DNA of 64,000 nucleotides, from the NCBI GenBank assembly GCA_036346375.1, contig CM070520.1:46147854-46211853 (forward strand), read 5' to 3'. The DNA is from Guadua angustifolia. Its lineage: Eukaryota > Streptophyta > Magnoliopsida > Poales > Poaceae. This document shows positions 1 to 12,349 of this stretch, piece by piece. The notes under the pieces were generated by a model, which saw only the letters and a list, made by a program, of their open reading frames with translations, made no database searches and had not been told where the DNA came from. Both the position numbers and the translations under genes were made by a program. Every line of letters begins with the position of its first letter. Position 1 is the first letter of the stretch.

Positions 1-43
1 NNNNNNNNNNNNNNNNNNNNNNNNNNNNNNNNNNNNNNNNNNN
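1..43. other. Assembly gap (N run)
   Basis: Forty-three unknown bases. The gap truncates the LTR that follows, so that element's left end and target duplication cannot be read. Confidence 0.99.
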
Positions 44-1914
44 ATCTTTTCCTTTTTGGTGTATTTTCCGAAAGCTCATCCTCTTTTGTCTAATCTTCGA
101 TCTAGTTCATTCAAGTTCCTAAATTCATCTAAGCCGTTGCAATCCAATATTATTCGTTCTCAATTTGGAGTTTATTCGATTTATCTTTTAAGTTGGTTTG
201 TGTTTGCTTCTTCTTTAATCGTTAGACACGTTGTCCGGAAGTCGTTCCAAGGAGCTGAAGATTAAGGAAGTGAAGATTGAAGATCCAGAGTCAAAGATAA
301 AGAGTAAAGAACAGTAAAAATCGCAAGGGCCAGGCAAGTTATGCTTTGACCATTTTGATCCTATGCTTTCAAAATTACTTTGTTTTAAAGTGTGCATGCT
401 AAGTTAATTAAAATGACTTTGATTAATTTAGGTAAGGTAGTTAATTAACCTGTATTGTTAATGCCACCTTGCTAATAATACTTGTATGCCCTGAAATCCT
501 TATCACCTTAAGTTATTATTTGAGTTGGATGCAACTATGATGCCAACACAGGAGGCTAGACCGTGATTAGATGCTTAGTTGCTTGTATGCGCCGAATGAT
601 TTTTTAAAAAACTGCAAAGAATATTGACTAACGAATAATGGAATGTATTTTGGAATATTGTGATGATGTCATGTGATGGATTTGAAATGTAGTAACGAAT
701 ATGGTTCTACATGTACAATGAAGAGAGCATTGGCATGTGTTGCATAATAGCAATTTGGGGTAAGAAATGATTCAGATTGAGGCAAGTGGACCGAGGCTTT
801 GAGGCAGAAGGGGGGCCTGTGTGGCAAATGAGATGGCTATGTGCCAAACTTTTGGAAGAAGGTAGTCTTGCCACGGTCAACCTAAGGACTTAAACTTGCA
901 AGCCTTTTAAGCTGGGCCTAACACAACCATATATGCGGTATGGGATGGACCTAGTTAAGTATGATTACGAAGTCTTAGCATGTGAGACCTCGGTGGTTTT
1001 TATAGTGTGGATGTGGAAAGAAGGGTGTAGTGTTTACGGATCGGTCTTACATCTCTTCAACGGTATCGTTGGCCTGTACTTCCGCTCCATAAAGGGAAGG
1101 GATAGTGGGGACTATCTGGGAGAATGCGCATGCGAGGATAGAAGTTTTAGAAAGACTTTGTTATGGTTACTCGCCTGTGTGGTGTTTAACTATATCGTGT
1201 GGGTAAAGTGTATAACCTCTACAGAGTGTACAAACTATTCGAATAACTGTGTCCACGGTATTGGACAATGCTCAGGGATTACAGTCAAGGGTTAGATTTT
1301 GACAAAAATGAGATTGGGAATGTGGACAATGTGATATGGAAATTGGTTAAGGATGAGAAATGCTTTACTTGAGAATGATTACGAAATTTATTATGGGTAT
1401 TACTTGTTTCTTGCTTTTCTATCTACTATGATTATTTATGAATCTTTGCTTTATTGCAAAAGAACCATTGACCATTCCTTTGGAATAAGCCATGCATGTA
1501 GTAATAGAACTACATTACATGCATAACTAGTTGAGTGCGGTGTGTACTCACCCCTTACAAACAACAAATCATCGAGATGAGAAGATGACTACAACTTCAA
1601 AGGAGGAGAAGTTCCACGAGGCGAATATCTAGGAGTTGAACCTTGTCGATTACTGTGGCATATTGATGGGATTCACCAGCGCGCCGTTCATTTCTTTGTT
1701 TACCTATTTGGAGTTAAAACCATCAAGGCCTCTCAAGTGTAAGGTCGACCTTAAGGTCGTTCAATAGTTTTATATTTTGTAATTGAGTTACTTTTATTAT
1801 TACATTGTGTATGATTGTGATATTTTATCTATGTTGAGACTGTGTGCACTAGCGTGATCCTGGACTAGTGCAGAATATACAGAGGGTCCGGATTTGCAGA
1901 TTCGGGTCCCGACA
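44..1914 (+). repeat. 3' part of a Ty3/gypsy (Tekay-like) LTR
   Basis: The last bases, ending in CCCGACA, match the reverse complement of the start of the solo LTR at 45486, including the segment around 'gtgcactagcgtgatc'. The inner part around 330-560 also aligns with that LTR's opposite strand. The block at 1530-1700 has the composition usual for the R/U5 end of such LTRs. No tRNA-primer site follows the end, so this is either the 3' LTR of an element lost in the gap or a solo LTR. Short reading frames here, such as 933-1295, are LTR noise. Confidence 0.75.
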
Positions 1915-2078
1915 CCCATCAAGGACTCATGGGTATAAATTGACACCCAGACCCATCCTATATCCTTATCGGGTACCCAAACCTGAAAACCCATGGGTAT
2001 AAAGTGCTACCCATGCCCACTCTTATCGGATCGGATACCCGTAGGTACTCAAACTCATGAGTAAAACTGCCATCCCTA
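1915..2078 (-). mobile_element. Terminal fragment of a non-autonomous hAT element
   Basis: Read on the minus strand it starts TAGGGATGGCA, a terminus typical of grass hAT relics. It continues with repeated 'cccatgggtata'-type words that partly pair with each other. The other end is missing and abuts the LTR at 1914, so the LTR insertion or a deletion removed it. No duplication can be checked. Confidence 0.45.
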
Positions 2079-2982
2079 TCATTCACTCTCTACTTAGCTC
2101 TTACCTCCCCATACACTCTTCCCCCTCTGCGCCGATGATTTTTCGGCCAGGTCTAGCTGTCTCCGATGAAGTTTTAGCTGCATCTCGGGGTTTATTATCA
2201 ATATCTCGCCCATTTTCACCGAAATCTTGAGCAAGTAATCCGAAATCTTGGTTTGACCTGTGCAAATGACCTCATTATTTTGGACAAAATCTTGTTGAAT
2301 AGCAGCAAGATCTCGGTCTTTTGTACCGGATGTATGCATTTAATCAACTGCCGGATTAGTTGTTTTTATGGGCGGATCTGGCCGGATTACTGATGTTTTT
2401 TCGGTTACAGCAAGTAGGAACTAGCTCACAATCCTCACATGATGTAGCAACTATTTTCAGCCAGAAGTAGTAACATATGTGCATTGGTTAATTTTAAGTT
2501 TACACAGAAAAGGGATCCAGTATTTTCACCTTTAAGACAGATGAAACCAAGTTACCGACCTATAGATGTTATCACTCTTGTTGACATCCTCAATAAGTAT
2601 TTGCTCATTAACTAGTTGCCGTATTATTTTGTCCAAAATAATACGGCATCTAGTTGCATGCTTATATATGTTTTGGTAACTACAACCGCTGTTACATTTA
2701 TAATCTAAAAAAGTGGGGTAGATTCTTCCCTTTTTTCCTTGACTAATGAAAGAATTTTTATTATTTTTTCTTCTTTCTAAGGTTATTGTAGCAATCATTA
2801 TTTTTGATCTATTAATGAAAGAATTTCTATTTTTTTATGTTTTAAGGGTTAGCAAAGCGATTATTAGTTTGGAATGTGGGAGTTTTGAAACTACAAATCT
2901 TTCTCAATTTAATCTTACCAATGTATCTTATTGGCTATATCGGTTTTTATTATTTTATTGGCAATGTATTTTATCTTGGTTT
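2079..2982. other. No gene recognised; AT-rich interval with a short palindrome
   Basis: Reading frames here show no recognisable domain. A perfect inverted repeat with 14-base arms (gccgtattattttg and its complement, two-base loop) lies at about 2628-2657. The right side merges into the LTR remnant of element A with no clean boundary. Confidence 0.5.
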
Positions 2983-3122
2983 AAGCTGATTATATCGGTT
3001 TGCACCTATTTATCTTGCCCATTGCAAGATCAAATTGGCTGGTACACTACGAACCAACTTAAACCCGGTGTTTGCATGTGTTCAAGCCGATCAATCCTTC
3101 TTCATATTTTTCAGCGCCAACA
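2983..3122 (+). repeat. Truncated 5' LTR of element A
   Basis: About 140 bases match the end of the 3' LTR (8100-8250), including 'cttaaacccggtgtttgca' and the final GCCAACA. Upstream sequence does not match the 3' LTR, so most of this copy is gone. Confidence 0.7.
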
Positions 3123-3147
3123 CATTTTTTGGCACGCTCGGTGGGAT
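3123..3147 (+). promoter_or_regulatory. Primer-binding-site region of element A
   Basis: Directly after the LTR end comes 'ttttttggcacgctcggtgg'. It resembles the segment next to element B's 5' LTR ('cttttggcaactcaccggga' on the minus strand), the usual place for tRNA priming of minus-strand DNA synthesis. The tRNA is not assigned. Confidence 0.5.
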
Positions 3148-3448
3148 GCACAATGTATTCCTCAGAGAAATCAATTCTTTCATCCGATGTCAACTTCGAT
3201 GCTATAATCATCTCTACACTAGACGATTTAACACCAGAGCAGTGAAAGGACATTGAAGATCGAAAAGCGTGCTAGAAGAGATGATGTTAAATTGCTACCA
3301 GAAAACGTAGCGTGGTATTACTCAAAAGACCACACTACTGATGATCAACTTCTCCGACGACAAAGACGCTACGATGCCATCAAATAATCAGCCGGCAAGC
3401 TAATATATACCTATGCAGGCTGAATTGTTTGAGATGATTTACCAATAT

Positions 3449-4886
3449 CACTACTACAGAGAGGCTTATATCGGGCCTTACGATCACGCAGACGGTTTTT
3501 CAAAACCGTGCGTGATATCAAATATCATAAACGGTTATGTACTCAAACCGTCGGTGTAGATATCACGAGCGGTTTTATATTACAACGTGCGTGATATAAA
3601 AATATCACGACGGTTTCTAAATATAACCATACGAGATAGCTCTGATACTTATTACGAGGCGGTTTCTAAGTATAGCAAATGCGTGATGCAAAATATCACG
3701 AGCGGTTTCTAAATGAAACCGTGCGTGATACTCTGATACTCATTACGAGCGGTTTCTAAGTATAACCGTGCGTGATGCAAAAATATCACAGACAGTTTCT
3801 AAATATAACAAATGCGTGATGAGGTGAACACCACAGGCGGTTCTAGCCAAAAAGCATACGTGATGTTCACCACATCTAAACAGTTTTAATTTGAAGCTGT
3901 CACAAATAATAAAAATAGAAAATTTTAAATATTGATAATTACCTCTCTTGCCTTCTAATTTGAAAGAATTGAAATTAAATAATATTATATTTGAAATAAT
4001 TGGAACTAATATTCCATTTGCAATAATTAAAAAAGCGGCGAAACAGTTGAAACTTCAGAGGCCGCTTTTGAGGCCCTAAATGACCTTTTTGGAATTACGT
4101 GGCGCGCATACTCGCACAAACCAGCAGGATCCGACCATCTAATTTTAGCACACTTATGAAATTTATCTTTCAAAGCAGCCAAAAAGCCCGATCAGATTTA
4201 CGAGTCAAAAGTTATGAACATTTTAACAAAAGTGCTCGGATTTCTTATTTGCAAACTAGAATCGGTGTCCAAAAGAATATAATCGGAGAGCTCATCGTGT
4301 GATGATTAGGAAAGCTCAAGAACACCAAAATCGAAGGTACGAGTCAAAAGTTATGGTGTTTTTACAAGTTCAAGTGAATAGTAAGAGCACATATATTGCA
4401 AGCATCATTAATAGTCAAAAGTATGGAAAATAAATTTGAAAACTTTAAATTTTACTAATTACCTCCATAGTTTGCTAATTTGAAATAATTGAAAATCGGT
4501 GTTCGGGTACTTCACGGGGTTAAAAGGATGAGGGAGGCATAATATGTCAAATGTTATCATATCACCACTAAAATACTGGATCTTATAAGAATTCTGAAGT
4601 TAAGTGTGCTTAGACGAGAGTAGTAATAGGATGGGTGCGAACAGGAGGTCAGTATTTTTAAATTACCAGTTAGAACAGTGTGTCAGTTCTTATCACAGAC
4701 GGTTCTAGCCTAGAACCGTCTGTGATGAGCCCTTATCACAGACGGTTCTAGGTTAATTTTTACCGACGGTTCAAAAACCGTCTGTGATGACCTATTGTCA
4801 TCACTGACACTTTGATACAGACGGTTCACAAAACCGTCTGTGATGTGTTTTGTGAACCGTCTGTAATGTGGTGTTTTATAGTAGTG
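3449..4886. mobile_element. CACTA #4, non-autonomous En/Spm element
   Basis: It begins CACTACTACAGAG and ends TATAGTAGTG, and is flanked by a 3-bp duplication TAT (3446-3448 and 4887-4889). Both ends carry arrays of short palindromes of the acggttt/aaaccgt type that read into 'gtgat', the pattern of CACTA subterminal transposase-binding repeats. No transposase frame is present. The middle (about 3900-4640) is AT-rich and unrecognised. Left-arm units read 'gtgcgtgat' whereas right-arm units read 'gtctgtgat' (see findings). Confidence 0.85.
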
Positions 4887-5399
4887 TATGTACATCACGC
4901 TCTGATCAATCAATCATCGACTCTAGTAGCTACACTTAAGCCGATGATAGCTAACAGTGTCAAATCTATAGCGCAAGAGATGGAGTCGACAGGAACTATA
5001 CTTGACCCGATGTAAACCTTGCCAACATACCTAGTCTATTCCGCAGCCCAGAGTACACAGAGCTCAAAACTAGTAGCCAATCTTAAGCCATCGGCTCCAT
5101 TTTACATCCACCCAAAGTCAGTCTCTCAGCTGATTGAACCTCTAGTATGTCTACAGTATATTGAGTCGATTCCACAGTGAAATCCGGCCCCATATAAGGT
5201 TATAACTTACTCAAAACCCTTTGTTCCATTGCCAGAACCGATGGTTAGGAAGCCGACCGTTGGCTATGAACCACCTTATCAGTATCCATTAGCTCAGGTG
5301 CTATATTAAGCCGATTCTGCACCCGGAGGCAACATGCCAACTATGATCGTAGTTGGCAAAAACCACAACTACTATCGGCTACTACAGTCGCTTGGGTCG

Positions 5400-6920
5400 A
5401 TTAAATAACCGTAGTATTGCGAGACCAAGTTGGTATACAGCTAAAGGGCAAGATTACTTGTTATCAGAAGTTGTATCCTAATTATATTGATCAGATACTA
5501 TACCCTAATAATTTCAAAGTCCATGATTTTGTGAATTTTTCGGGAGATGATTGCATCACCACCTTAGAACATATTAGCCGCTTCATTGCGTAATGCGGAG
5601 AAGCGGCCTACTCTGATGGTTTAAAGGTGAAATTGTTCCCACTCTCTCTATCAAGGGCAGCTTTTACATGGTTTATCATGTTACCCTCAAATTCGGTCAA
5701 CACTTGGGCCGATTTGGAAAGCTAATTACACGAATACTTTTTCTGCAAAAGTTTAGAGCTTAGGATTTTAGATCTAAATTCTATCTAACAGAAGTCCGAG
5801 GAATCGGTAAATGATTATGTTAAGAGATTCAGGGAAGTGAGAAATCGGTGTTTTAGTGTTACCCTGTTTGATAATTAGTTGGCCAATTTAGCTTTCTAGG
5901 GGTTGATACCCCCATTAAGAGAAAAATTTGGTGGGCCGAAATTCATAATTTAAGTCATCTTCTGCAATGAGTATCAGCTCAAGAATGTCGTTTCTCCGAT
6001 AATAAGAGCTTCAAAGATGAATTCAGAAAATAACAAAGACAAGATACAATTAGCTATAGATCATGACCAATTAAAATTTGTAGAAGAGCCAACGATGCTG
6101 CTGGATGCTGATCCTTTTTCAATTAACATGGTCCATTTCTCTAAAAAGAAGGAAGAGCCGACACAAGATGCAGAGCCTAAGGATCAAATTCATATATCAT
6201 CGGCTACAGAAATGACGTGTCAAGCCGATGTACAATCAAATTCTGATGGCAATAAGACTATCATGATTACGATTGGCTCTGTACAAATAGAAGCTGACCG
6301 TGAAGGAAAATATTTAAGAACAATCACGCCAAAGGGTTATAAGGATGAGAGAGCATTGCCACTACATAAGCTGATACAAAAGCCGAAGCCCATTTTTTCC
6401 CAACTACTGCAAAATATGAAAGGAGGAATGAAAGGGTACAACAAAGTCCTCCACATCGGCCATTTAATGAATATCGGCCAAGCAGCCTTGAAAGAGCTCA
6501 CTAGTGATGCCCTTTTTGGCAATTTTGCTAGGAGAGGGGATCAATTTTACCGTCACCAAATACATGTCCGATGCAGCATTACCCATATCAAGGTGACAGA
6601 CAGCGATGGTCAGTTAAAAATAGAATTTCTAAGCCGAACGTAAGTTAGAAACAAGATCAAGATGAGTCTAGTTTAAGATTAGTCCAACAAAGGATTTCTA
6701 AGCCAATCATAAGTCAGAAACAAGACCAAGATGAGGGGTCTAGCTCTGCGGCTAGTATGGATGTGGTAAAAAAAATATGTATTGAACCAAAACCAAGATG
6801 GTGTCCTTCGAGTTTAAGTCAATCACAAAGAAGAAGGCTTCAACAGCTAAGGACCCAAGAGATGAGGGAAGCTGTACAAGAAAAACAAAGGGACGAAACT
6901 TTTAATGAGCTTCATATCTG
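5400..6920 (+). pseudogene. Element A gag (retrotransposon capsid), decayed
   Basis: One continuous frame from about 5460 encodes a capsid-like region (SGDD...TTLEHISRF, LFPLSLSRAAFTWF, NTWADL, ESVNDYVKRFREVRNRCF), then a longer spacer with an intact stretch from 6017 to 6643. Around 6790-6910 it encodes PRWCPSSLSQSQRRRLQ, which parallels PQWCPPGITRAKKRRLQ in element B's gag. Six stops interrupt the frame between 5590 and 5970; all are TAA or TAG and none is TGA. The role would be capsid assembly around retroelement RNA. A 69-bp tandem duplication lies at 6624-6744. Confidence 0.75.
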
Positions 6921-7346
6921 ATTAAAATTGTGAGAAAAGAGTGGAGGATGAAAAAACCGGATTCGGTCGATGATTTTAGTTCCACGAAACCGATCTAGTC
7001 TGAAAAACCATACCACCTGTCGACTTGAGAGATAGCTAATTTAGTAAGTGATCAACATGTGATCGTATAGTGTGCATCGGTTTGTCCAATTTAACTCCTA
7101 CATTTTGAAAACATTAGACGGTATGATATTCCCTAAAGCAATTAATGGCAAATACTTGAAAAGATATCATCCAACGTACTGGTTGGCTAAAACTCAAATC
7201 ATTACTATCAACAGCGAATATACGAGAGTTGGCCAATTACCGATCTGAAAGTCAAATTAACTCGATGCAGTTAAATTTTGGCTGTGATAAAAAATATATC
7301 TTCAAGCTGACGAAAAAAATTTTTGGAAGATAAAATGTTATCTTCC
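6921..7346 (+). other. Spacer between gag and 3' LTR of element A
   Basis: No pol domain and no recognisable product. The spacer simply leads to the polypurine tract, which supports the view that A never carried, or has lost, pol. Confidence 0.55.
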
Positions 7347-7357
7347 AAAAATGGGGG
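7347..7357 (+). promoter_or_regulatory. Polypurine tract of element A
   Basis: AAAAATGGGGG lies a few bases before the LTR start TGTTAGCACC, the normal position for the plus-strand DNA primer. Confidence 0.7.
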
Positions 7358-7361
7358 CATA

Positions 7362-8250
7362 TGTTAGCACCTAAATTTGGCAAGGCATAACCGATTTGTT
7401 TGGTCAAAGATGAAATTAAATATTTCTGGCCGATATTGGTTAAAGAGGGAAGATAAGTTGCAATTGGAATTATAGCCGATATGGAATTCAATATGGAGAG
7501 TCTTAGCCGATATCGGCTCAAAGAGTAATTTATCTCCTGGAAGTTGAGGCCGATACGCATTGTGGATCTTGTGTCGGAGAAGGATGTGGTCAGTCTAAGT
7601 AATATTGCTGACAACAAGATTTAGCATATGTAATCGGTTTAGGAAGATCAGGTTAAACATGAATAGTCTTAGCCGCTATCGACTCAAAGAGAAGTTTGTC
7701 TTTTGGGAGTTGGGGCTGATACGAATCATGTGTTTGCAAGAATTGGGGGAGGATACGATCGGCCTAAGTGCTATATTTGAGGTCCAGAGGTGAGAAGAAA
7801 AAGTGCTCAAAACCAATCAATCAACTTGCATCTAGTTTTTATTTACATTCTGTCAACTAGAAGTAACTTTCGTAACTTAAAATCTTCACTGTAATTCGAT
7901 TTTAATCAATAAAGTTGCGCATCACCGATTGTTGGTCATCTTCAATTACGCTAGTTATCTCAGGTTTGTTTCCATACCGATCTTGTTGCGCATCACCTTT
8001 TTGGAGGGAAAACATACCTTTACCTATCGTCTAATCGACTGTAATAGTCGTTTAGATTCATCTAACCGAGCGTACCATCTAATCGGCTGAGACGCTCATT
8101 TATCTTGGTTTAAGCCGATTATATCGGTTTGCATCTATTTATCTTGTTGATGCAAGATCAAATCAGCTGGCACACCATGAATTAACTTAAACCCGGTGTT
8201 TGCATGTATTCGAGTCGATCAATCCTTCGTCATATTTTTCGGTGCCAACA
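7362..8250 (+). repeat. 3' LTR of element A
   Basis: Starts TGTTAGCACCTAAATTTGG and ends GGTGCCAACA (TG...CA, 889 bp). The start is nearly identical to the LTR starts of element B. Repeated 'gccgatatcggct'-like words occur in its first third. Confidence 0.8.
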
Positions 8251-8637
8251 CGGTCCCATATGAATACGGGAGTACACAGCTGTTTATAATGTTGGTGTCT
8301 AAAGTCAGGAGATGTGCCAATTACAGATATGTTACTGATCAATTACAAGATGAATCTAACAGCTATTCAACCGAATACAAAACTTATTAAGATCGATGTT
8401 GGCATCTATGGACGTAGCGTTTGTTATGTTCAGATTGTTCCTGAATCAGATAAAGGGCTGTGTCGACAGTGATTTGGTAAGCACATCAACAAGTTGATCA
8501 CTCGAGGATTATATAAACCTGATATCAAGGGTTTGGATCAGCGACCCTCTCTGGCCTCCTCTAACGTGAAGCCTTGCGCGCGGGCGCTTTCGAGACGAAC
8601 CGCCCGATCAGGTCGAGTATGCTTCGGTCCTGACTGG
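8251..8637. other. Unrecognised sequence between elements A and B
   Basis: No domain recognised. It probably held the target site of element B: its last bases (ACTGG, 8633-8637) are one copy of B's target duplication. Confidence 0.4.
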
Positions 8638-9421
8638 TGTTCGCACACGAACCGTCACCGTCAATGCCGAGAAGCGAACGCAGCGATCGCGGGACTGTTG
8701 TCGAAGGAGGCTGATCGAGAACGCGATCCATAAGACACCTCGCCGACCGCGCTTAGACACTGAAGGCGTTGTGCTCCCGGGAAGATCCTTGTCGAGGAGA
8801 CAACGCAATAGGATCTGTGAGCAAAGAATAGAAATTCTGAAAATAAAAGATGTAGTGTTGTTGAATGTTTACATCTCTTTTGATTGATACATGTGTTCGA
8901 AATATATAGCAGCGGTCCTTTCGTACAAGCATATGACTCTAACTTGTATTGTAAACTAAGCGAGATTCCTAATCTATTCGGCCAAATAAATGGCGATTGG
9001 CCAATCAACCAAATCAGGAATATCTTTATCTTTCCCGAGCTAAGCTAATCACATCGTATGCCTTGCCTTTCAGACTTTCCATACTTGAATTTAGTCCGTG
9101 AGCAATATGTCTTCTTCTCCTGCATGCAAATCTCTTCTCTAAATTTTCCTTTAATTTCCTCACGTGAGCTTTAATTAGCACAACTTTGGTGAATACCTCC
9201 TGCACCATCTTTATCTCCACATCCTCCTTGCACACGTATATATTGAGCGCTAACCTCTGTTTCATCATCCGAGTCCCTTCCTTTAATATAAACCAACTAA
9301 TTGGCAGACGGATTACCAATCATTACTTCAACGGCCGAATCAAGCGCTAAATGCTCATAACAATATCACACATCTTCCCAAGCGCAAATTATTTTAAAGG
9401 TGCTAATTTTAGGTGCTAACA
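8638..9421 (-). repeat. 3' LTR of element B
   Basis: Nearly collinear with the LTR at 18179-18965. It is identified as the 3' copy because the polypurine tract adjoins it. Many differences from the other copy fall at CAG/CTG trinucleotides. Confidence 0.9.
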
Positions 9422-9425
9422 TATG

Positions 9426-9439
9426 CCCCCTTTTTTAAG
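9426..9439 (-). promoter_or_regulatory. Polypurine tract of element B
   Basis: On the minus strand CTTAAAAAAGGGGG lies four bases before the LTR start, so plus-strand DNA priming runs into the 8638-9421 LTR. Confidence 0.85.
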
Positions 9440-10960
9440 CAAAACTTGTATGCGAAAAATACTTTAACTTCCTCTCATATGAACACTCAATTAGCTAAAC
9501 ACATGAGCGAGACATCACAGGGTGTTGAGTGAACATCGAAGAACTCATATTACGGGCTTTGACACGCTCCATGTAGAACACCAAATTGACAAACTACTTC
9601 TGAAAATCCATGATATGATCGCGGTTGCTCAACAAATACCAATATAAAGAAAATACCAATATGCCAATCTTGAAAAAATTGAGAAGCGACCAATAGCCGA
9701 ATTTGCTTTGATCAGGGGAATTGAGGGGACGAGCGAAGACACTCAAAGCGAATCTCAATTTTTTGAAGTCCGGCTCTACAAACAAAAATCGTCTCGGTGT
9801 TCTTCACACATGCGATCCCCTTCTAGTCAATAGTTTGTAGAACACAAATGAAAACTTCCTTCTGCCTTGGAAATCCACCGATTGAGAAACCAACCACCGA
9901 TCCGCTCGCTTGCTTCTCCACAGGCACGAGCACTCTTGGGAGAGGCTTCACGAGCGACGAAACAATTGGAGCGGCTCGGAGAAAAACTCCGAGAAGCGCG
10001 GGCGTCGTGCGGTAACCGGCGCCGAGACGCCGAAGAGGTCCAGCGTCACGAGGCGGATCGATGCATGATGAAGACCATCGGCGGAATCGAGCAAAAGGAC
10101 ATCTCGAGCATTCGCTTTCGCGCCATTCATTTCGGTCGGCGAGAACCCATCCGGCAAACACAAGTGAGATTCCTTTTCTTGCCTTGAAATTGGCCGTGGA
10201 AGAAACCCAAAAATTGATCTGCTTGGTTGCTCCTTCCGAGCGTGATATTCTCGGGGAAGCTTTGCGGGCGAGAAGTACTGAGCGATGTTCAAGTGTTGCG
10301 ACTTCTTGTCGTGGAAAACGTCAGCGCCGAGGATAAGCGCCACGGCACATCGGTAGCTGGAGGCGAGGGAATCAGGCGGCGAGACCGGTGCTTGATGTGG
10401 GAGCCGGCAGCGGAAGATGCGTTCTGACGGCGGTGGCGAAGGACGGCCGCGAAGCGGTCGGCCGAGGAAGATTAGCGGTGACGATGCAAGCTGGGCACCC
10501 GGGCGATGTGCGATGAAGACCATCGGCGGTGGAATCTCAGGTGCGTGACTCTGGTACCACTTTATTAGCACATTCGGATGAATTCCCCCTGTGCCATCTC
10601 CATATTCGCATGTTTTGCCCATACGTATGCTGAAATTATTGTTTCTTGTTCACCATCGCTACGCTTTATTGTAAACCAACGATTCGTAGAATTAAATACT
10701 AAACATTGCTTCAATAGCGAATTAAGCTGTTAAGCATTTGAACATCTTCTAGATTACTCTAAAAGTCGTGGCTCGATAACACTTGCTAAGGATAGATGCG
10801 GCATAAAACTAGAGCGAGTTTTATCGTGATGAAAACCTCTTATCTCAAATACTAAGGCGATGTATAATACACCATCGGCCATGCTCTAGGGCGATACAAT
10901 GTATCGGCCGTATACTAGTATGAGTGTGAATATTTCCAGCATCGGCCATCTGAGAACGAT
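9440..10960 (-). other. Long 3' spacer of element B with diverged LTR-like segments
   Basis: This lies between integrase and the polypurine tract. About 10545-10760 is a diverged relative of the element's own LTR: the words around 'ttagcaca...gtgaat', 'gccatctccat' and 'ttgtaaaccaac' occur in the same order. About 9840-10070 and 10155-10525 look like a diverged pair, sharing 'ccttgaaat' and 'gatgaagaccatcggcgg'. A 224-codon open frame (9948-10622, minus) has no recognisable domain and is probably incidental. Confidence 0.5.
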
Positions 10961-10969
10961 GTGATAAAT

Positions 10970-12065
10970 GTCACCCTGTATTGACTAAGCTTCTTGCCAC
11001 ACTTTGGGATAAAATCTCTTTAAGTATTTTCCATTGAGAGCAGGGTAGCAATTCACCTTGTAGTGACTCCACCAAATAAAATTACCGGGAACAACCCTTG
11101 CCACCTTATAAGGACCTTCCCACTAGGAGACCACTTCCGAACTTGTTATCTCTTGCACCAATCGGTAAAATTACTTTCCAAACCAAATCGCCGACTTGAA
11201 AACTTTTACCTTGACCCTTTTATTATATGCCTTTGCTACTCTCGGTTTCTCTTTTTCAATGGCACTGTAATGCTTTGAACCTCTCATCGACAACATCATC
11301 AAGATTGTCCATCATCAAATTGTGATAATCTATTCTGATAGATTATCTGTTTAGCCAATCTCAAAGCGTCGGTTACCTCAACGGGTAAAGCGGCCTCTTG
11401 TCCATATACTAGCTCATATGGGGTCACTTTTGTAGCGCCATGCTTTGATATCTGTGCGCCCATAAGGCTTCGATAATATCTCATGCCATCTCTTAGGGCT
11501 TTCCTCTATCTTCTTCTTTATGAGTTTAATCGAGAATCTTATTAGTAGACTAAACTTGACCATTAAGCGGCGTAGTATGGTGAAGAATTTAGCGACTTAA
11601 TTCTATATGATTGACAAATTCCCTCACTTGAGATGAAATAAAAGCGAACCACGATCGTAGTCAATGTTTGAGGATGCGAATCTGTGAATAATATGCTCGA
11701 TGATAAACCGAATTACCTCAACATCGTCATGTTCTTGAGAACCTTGCTTCAAACCACTTGGTAAAATAATCATTAGCCACCAAAACAAACCGATGCCCTT
11801 AGAAGATCGAGGATATATTTGACCAATAAAATCCAACGCCCATCCTCTGAGCGGCCACGGCTTTATAATAGGATGTAACATAGCGGCGAGGGCTAGCTGA
11901 ACATTACCGAACTTTTGGCAAGCTTCACAACCCTGTAATATTTGAAGCAATCATCTACCATCATCGGCCAATAAAACCCGCGCGTTTCAACATCCATTTC
12001 ATCTTATGTGCCGGTGATGAGTACCACAAATGCCTTCATGCACCTCCCCATAGCAACTCGGCTTG
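10970..12065 (-). pseudogene. Element B integrase, decayed
   Basis: The integrase inserts retroelement cDNA into chromosomal DNA. Pieces in order on the minus strand: an HHCC-type zinc region (GICGTHHRH, then CEACQKFG) at about 12060-11900, the catalytic core beginning HPIIKPWPLRGWALDFIGQIY near 11880, a late-core piece KHGATKVTPYELVYGQEA near 11440, and a C-terminal region (FQVGDLVWKVILPIGARDN) near 11200. The frame changes several times, and the segment holding the last acidic residues is not readable in one frame. Confidence 0.75.
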
Positions 12066-12349
12066 ATCTTCGTCAAGGCACTTGAGCAAATACCATCAGC
12101 AGTTCGGCGATATAAGTCATTATCAATTAATGCATATTTAAATGCAAGCCGCAGAACCTTCTTATCAACTCTTTAAGCTTGGATTACGTAAATAATCAAC
12201 AATAGACTTTCTCCAATCATTAGTAATAAAAATATTAGGGTCATTACTAGTGACCGGATTACTAGTGGTGAGACTCAATCTCATTAATACTAGCAAGGTG
12301 GGCATCGGCTCATCGACACAAAGAACATACCCGATTCGATGTGATAGCG

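Larger units (their letters stand above)
2983..8250 (+). mobile_element. Element A: gag-only Ty3/gypsy retrotransposon (Tat/Retand-like)
   Basis: Organisation in order: truncated 5' LTR, primer-site region, gag, spacer, polypurine tract, 3' LTR. No reverse transcriptase, RNase H or integrase motif is found, although the interval between gag and the 3' LTR is continuous and short. Gag resembles that of minus-strand element B and both LTRs begin TGTTAGCACC, so A looks like a non-autonomous partner of a B-type element. It is old: gag carries several in-frame stops and the LTR copies differ by many C/T changes. CACTA #4 sits in the leader. A solo loss of pol by deletion is the alternative. Confidence 0.7.

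Noticed and set aside
933..1295. 120-codon plus-strand frame
   Set aside because: Falls wholly inside a Ty3/gypsy LTR; no domain.
9948..10622. 224-codon minus-strand open frame
   Set aside because: No recognisable domain, and it overlaps repeated and LTR-like segments of element B's spacer. Length alone in GC-rich sequence is weak evidence.
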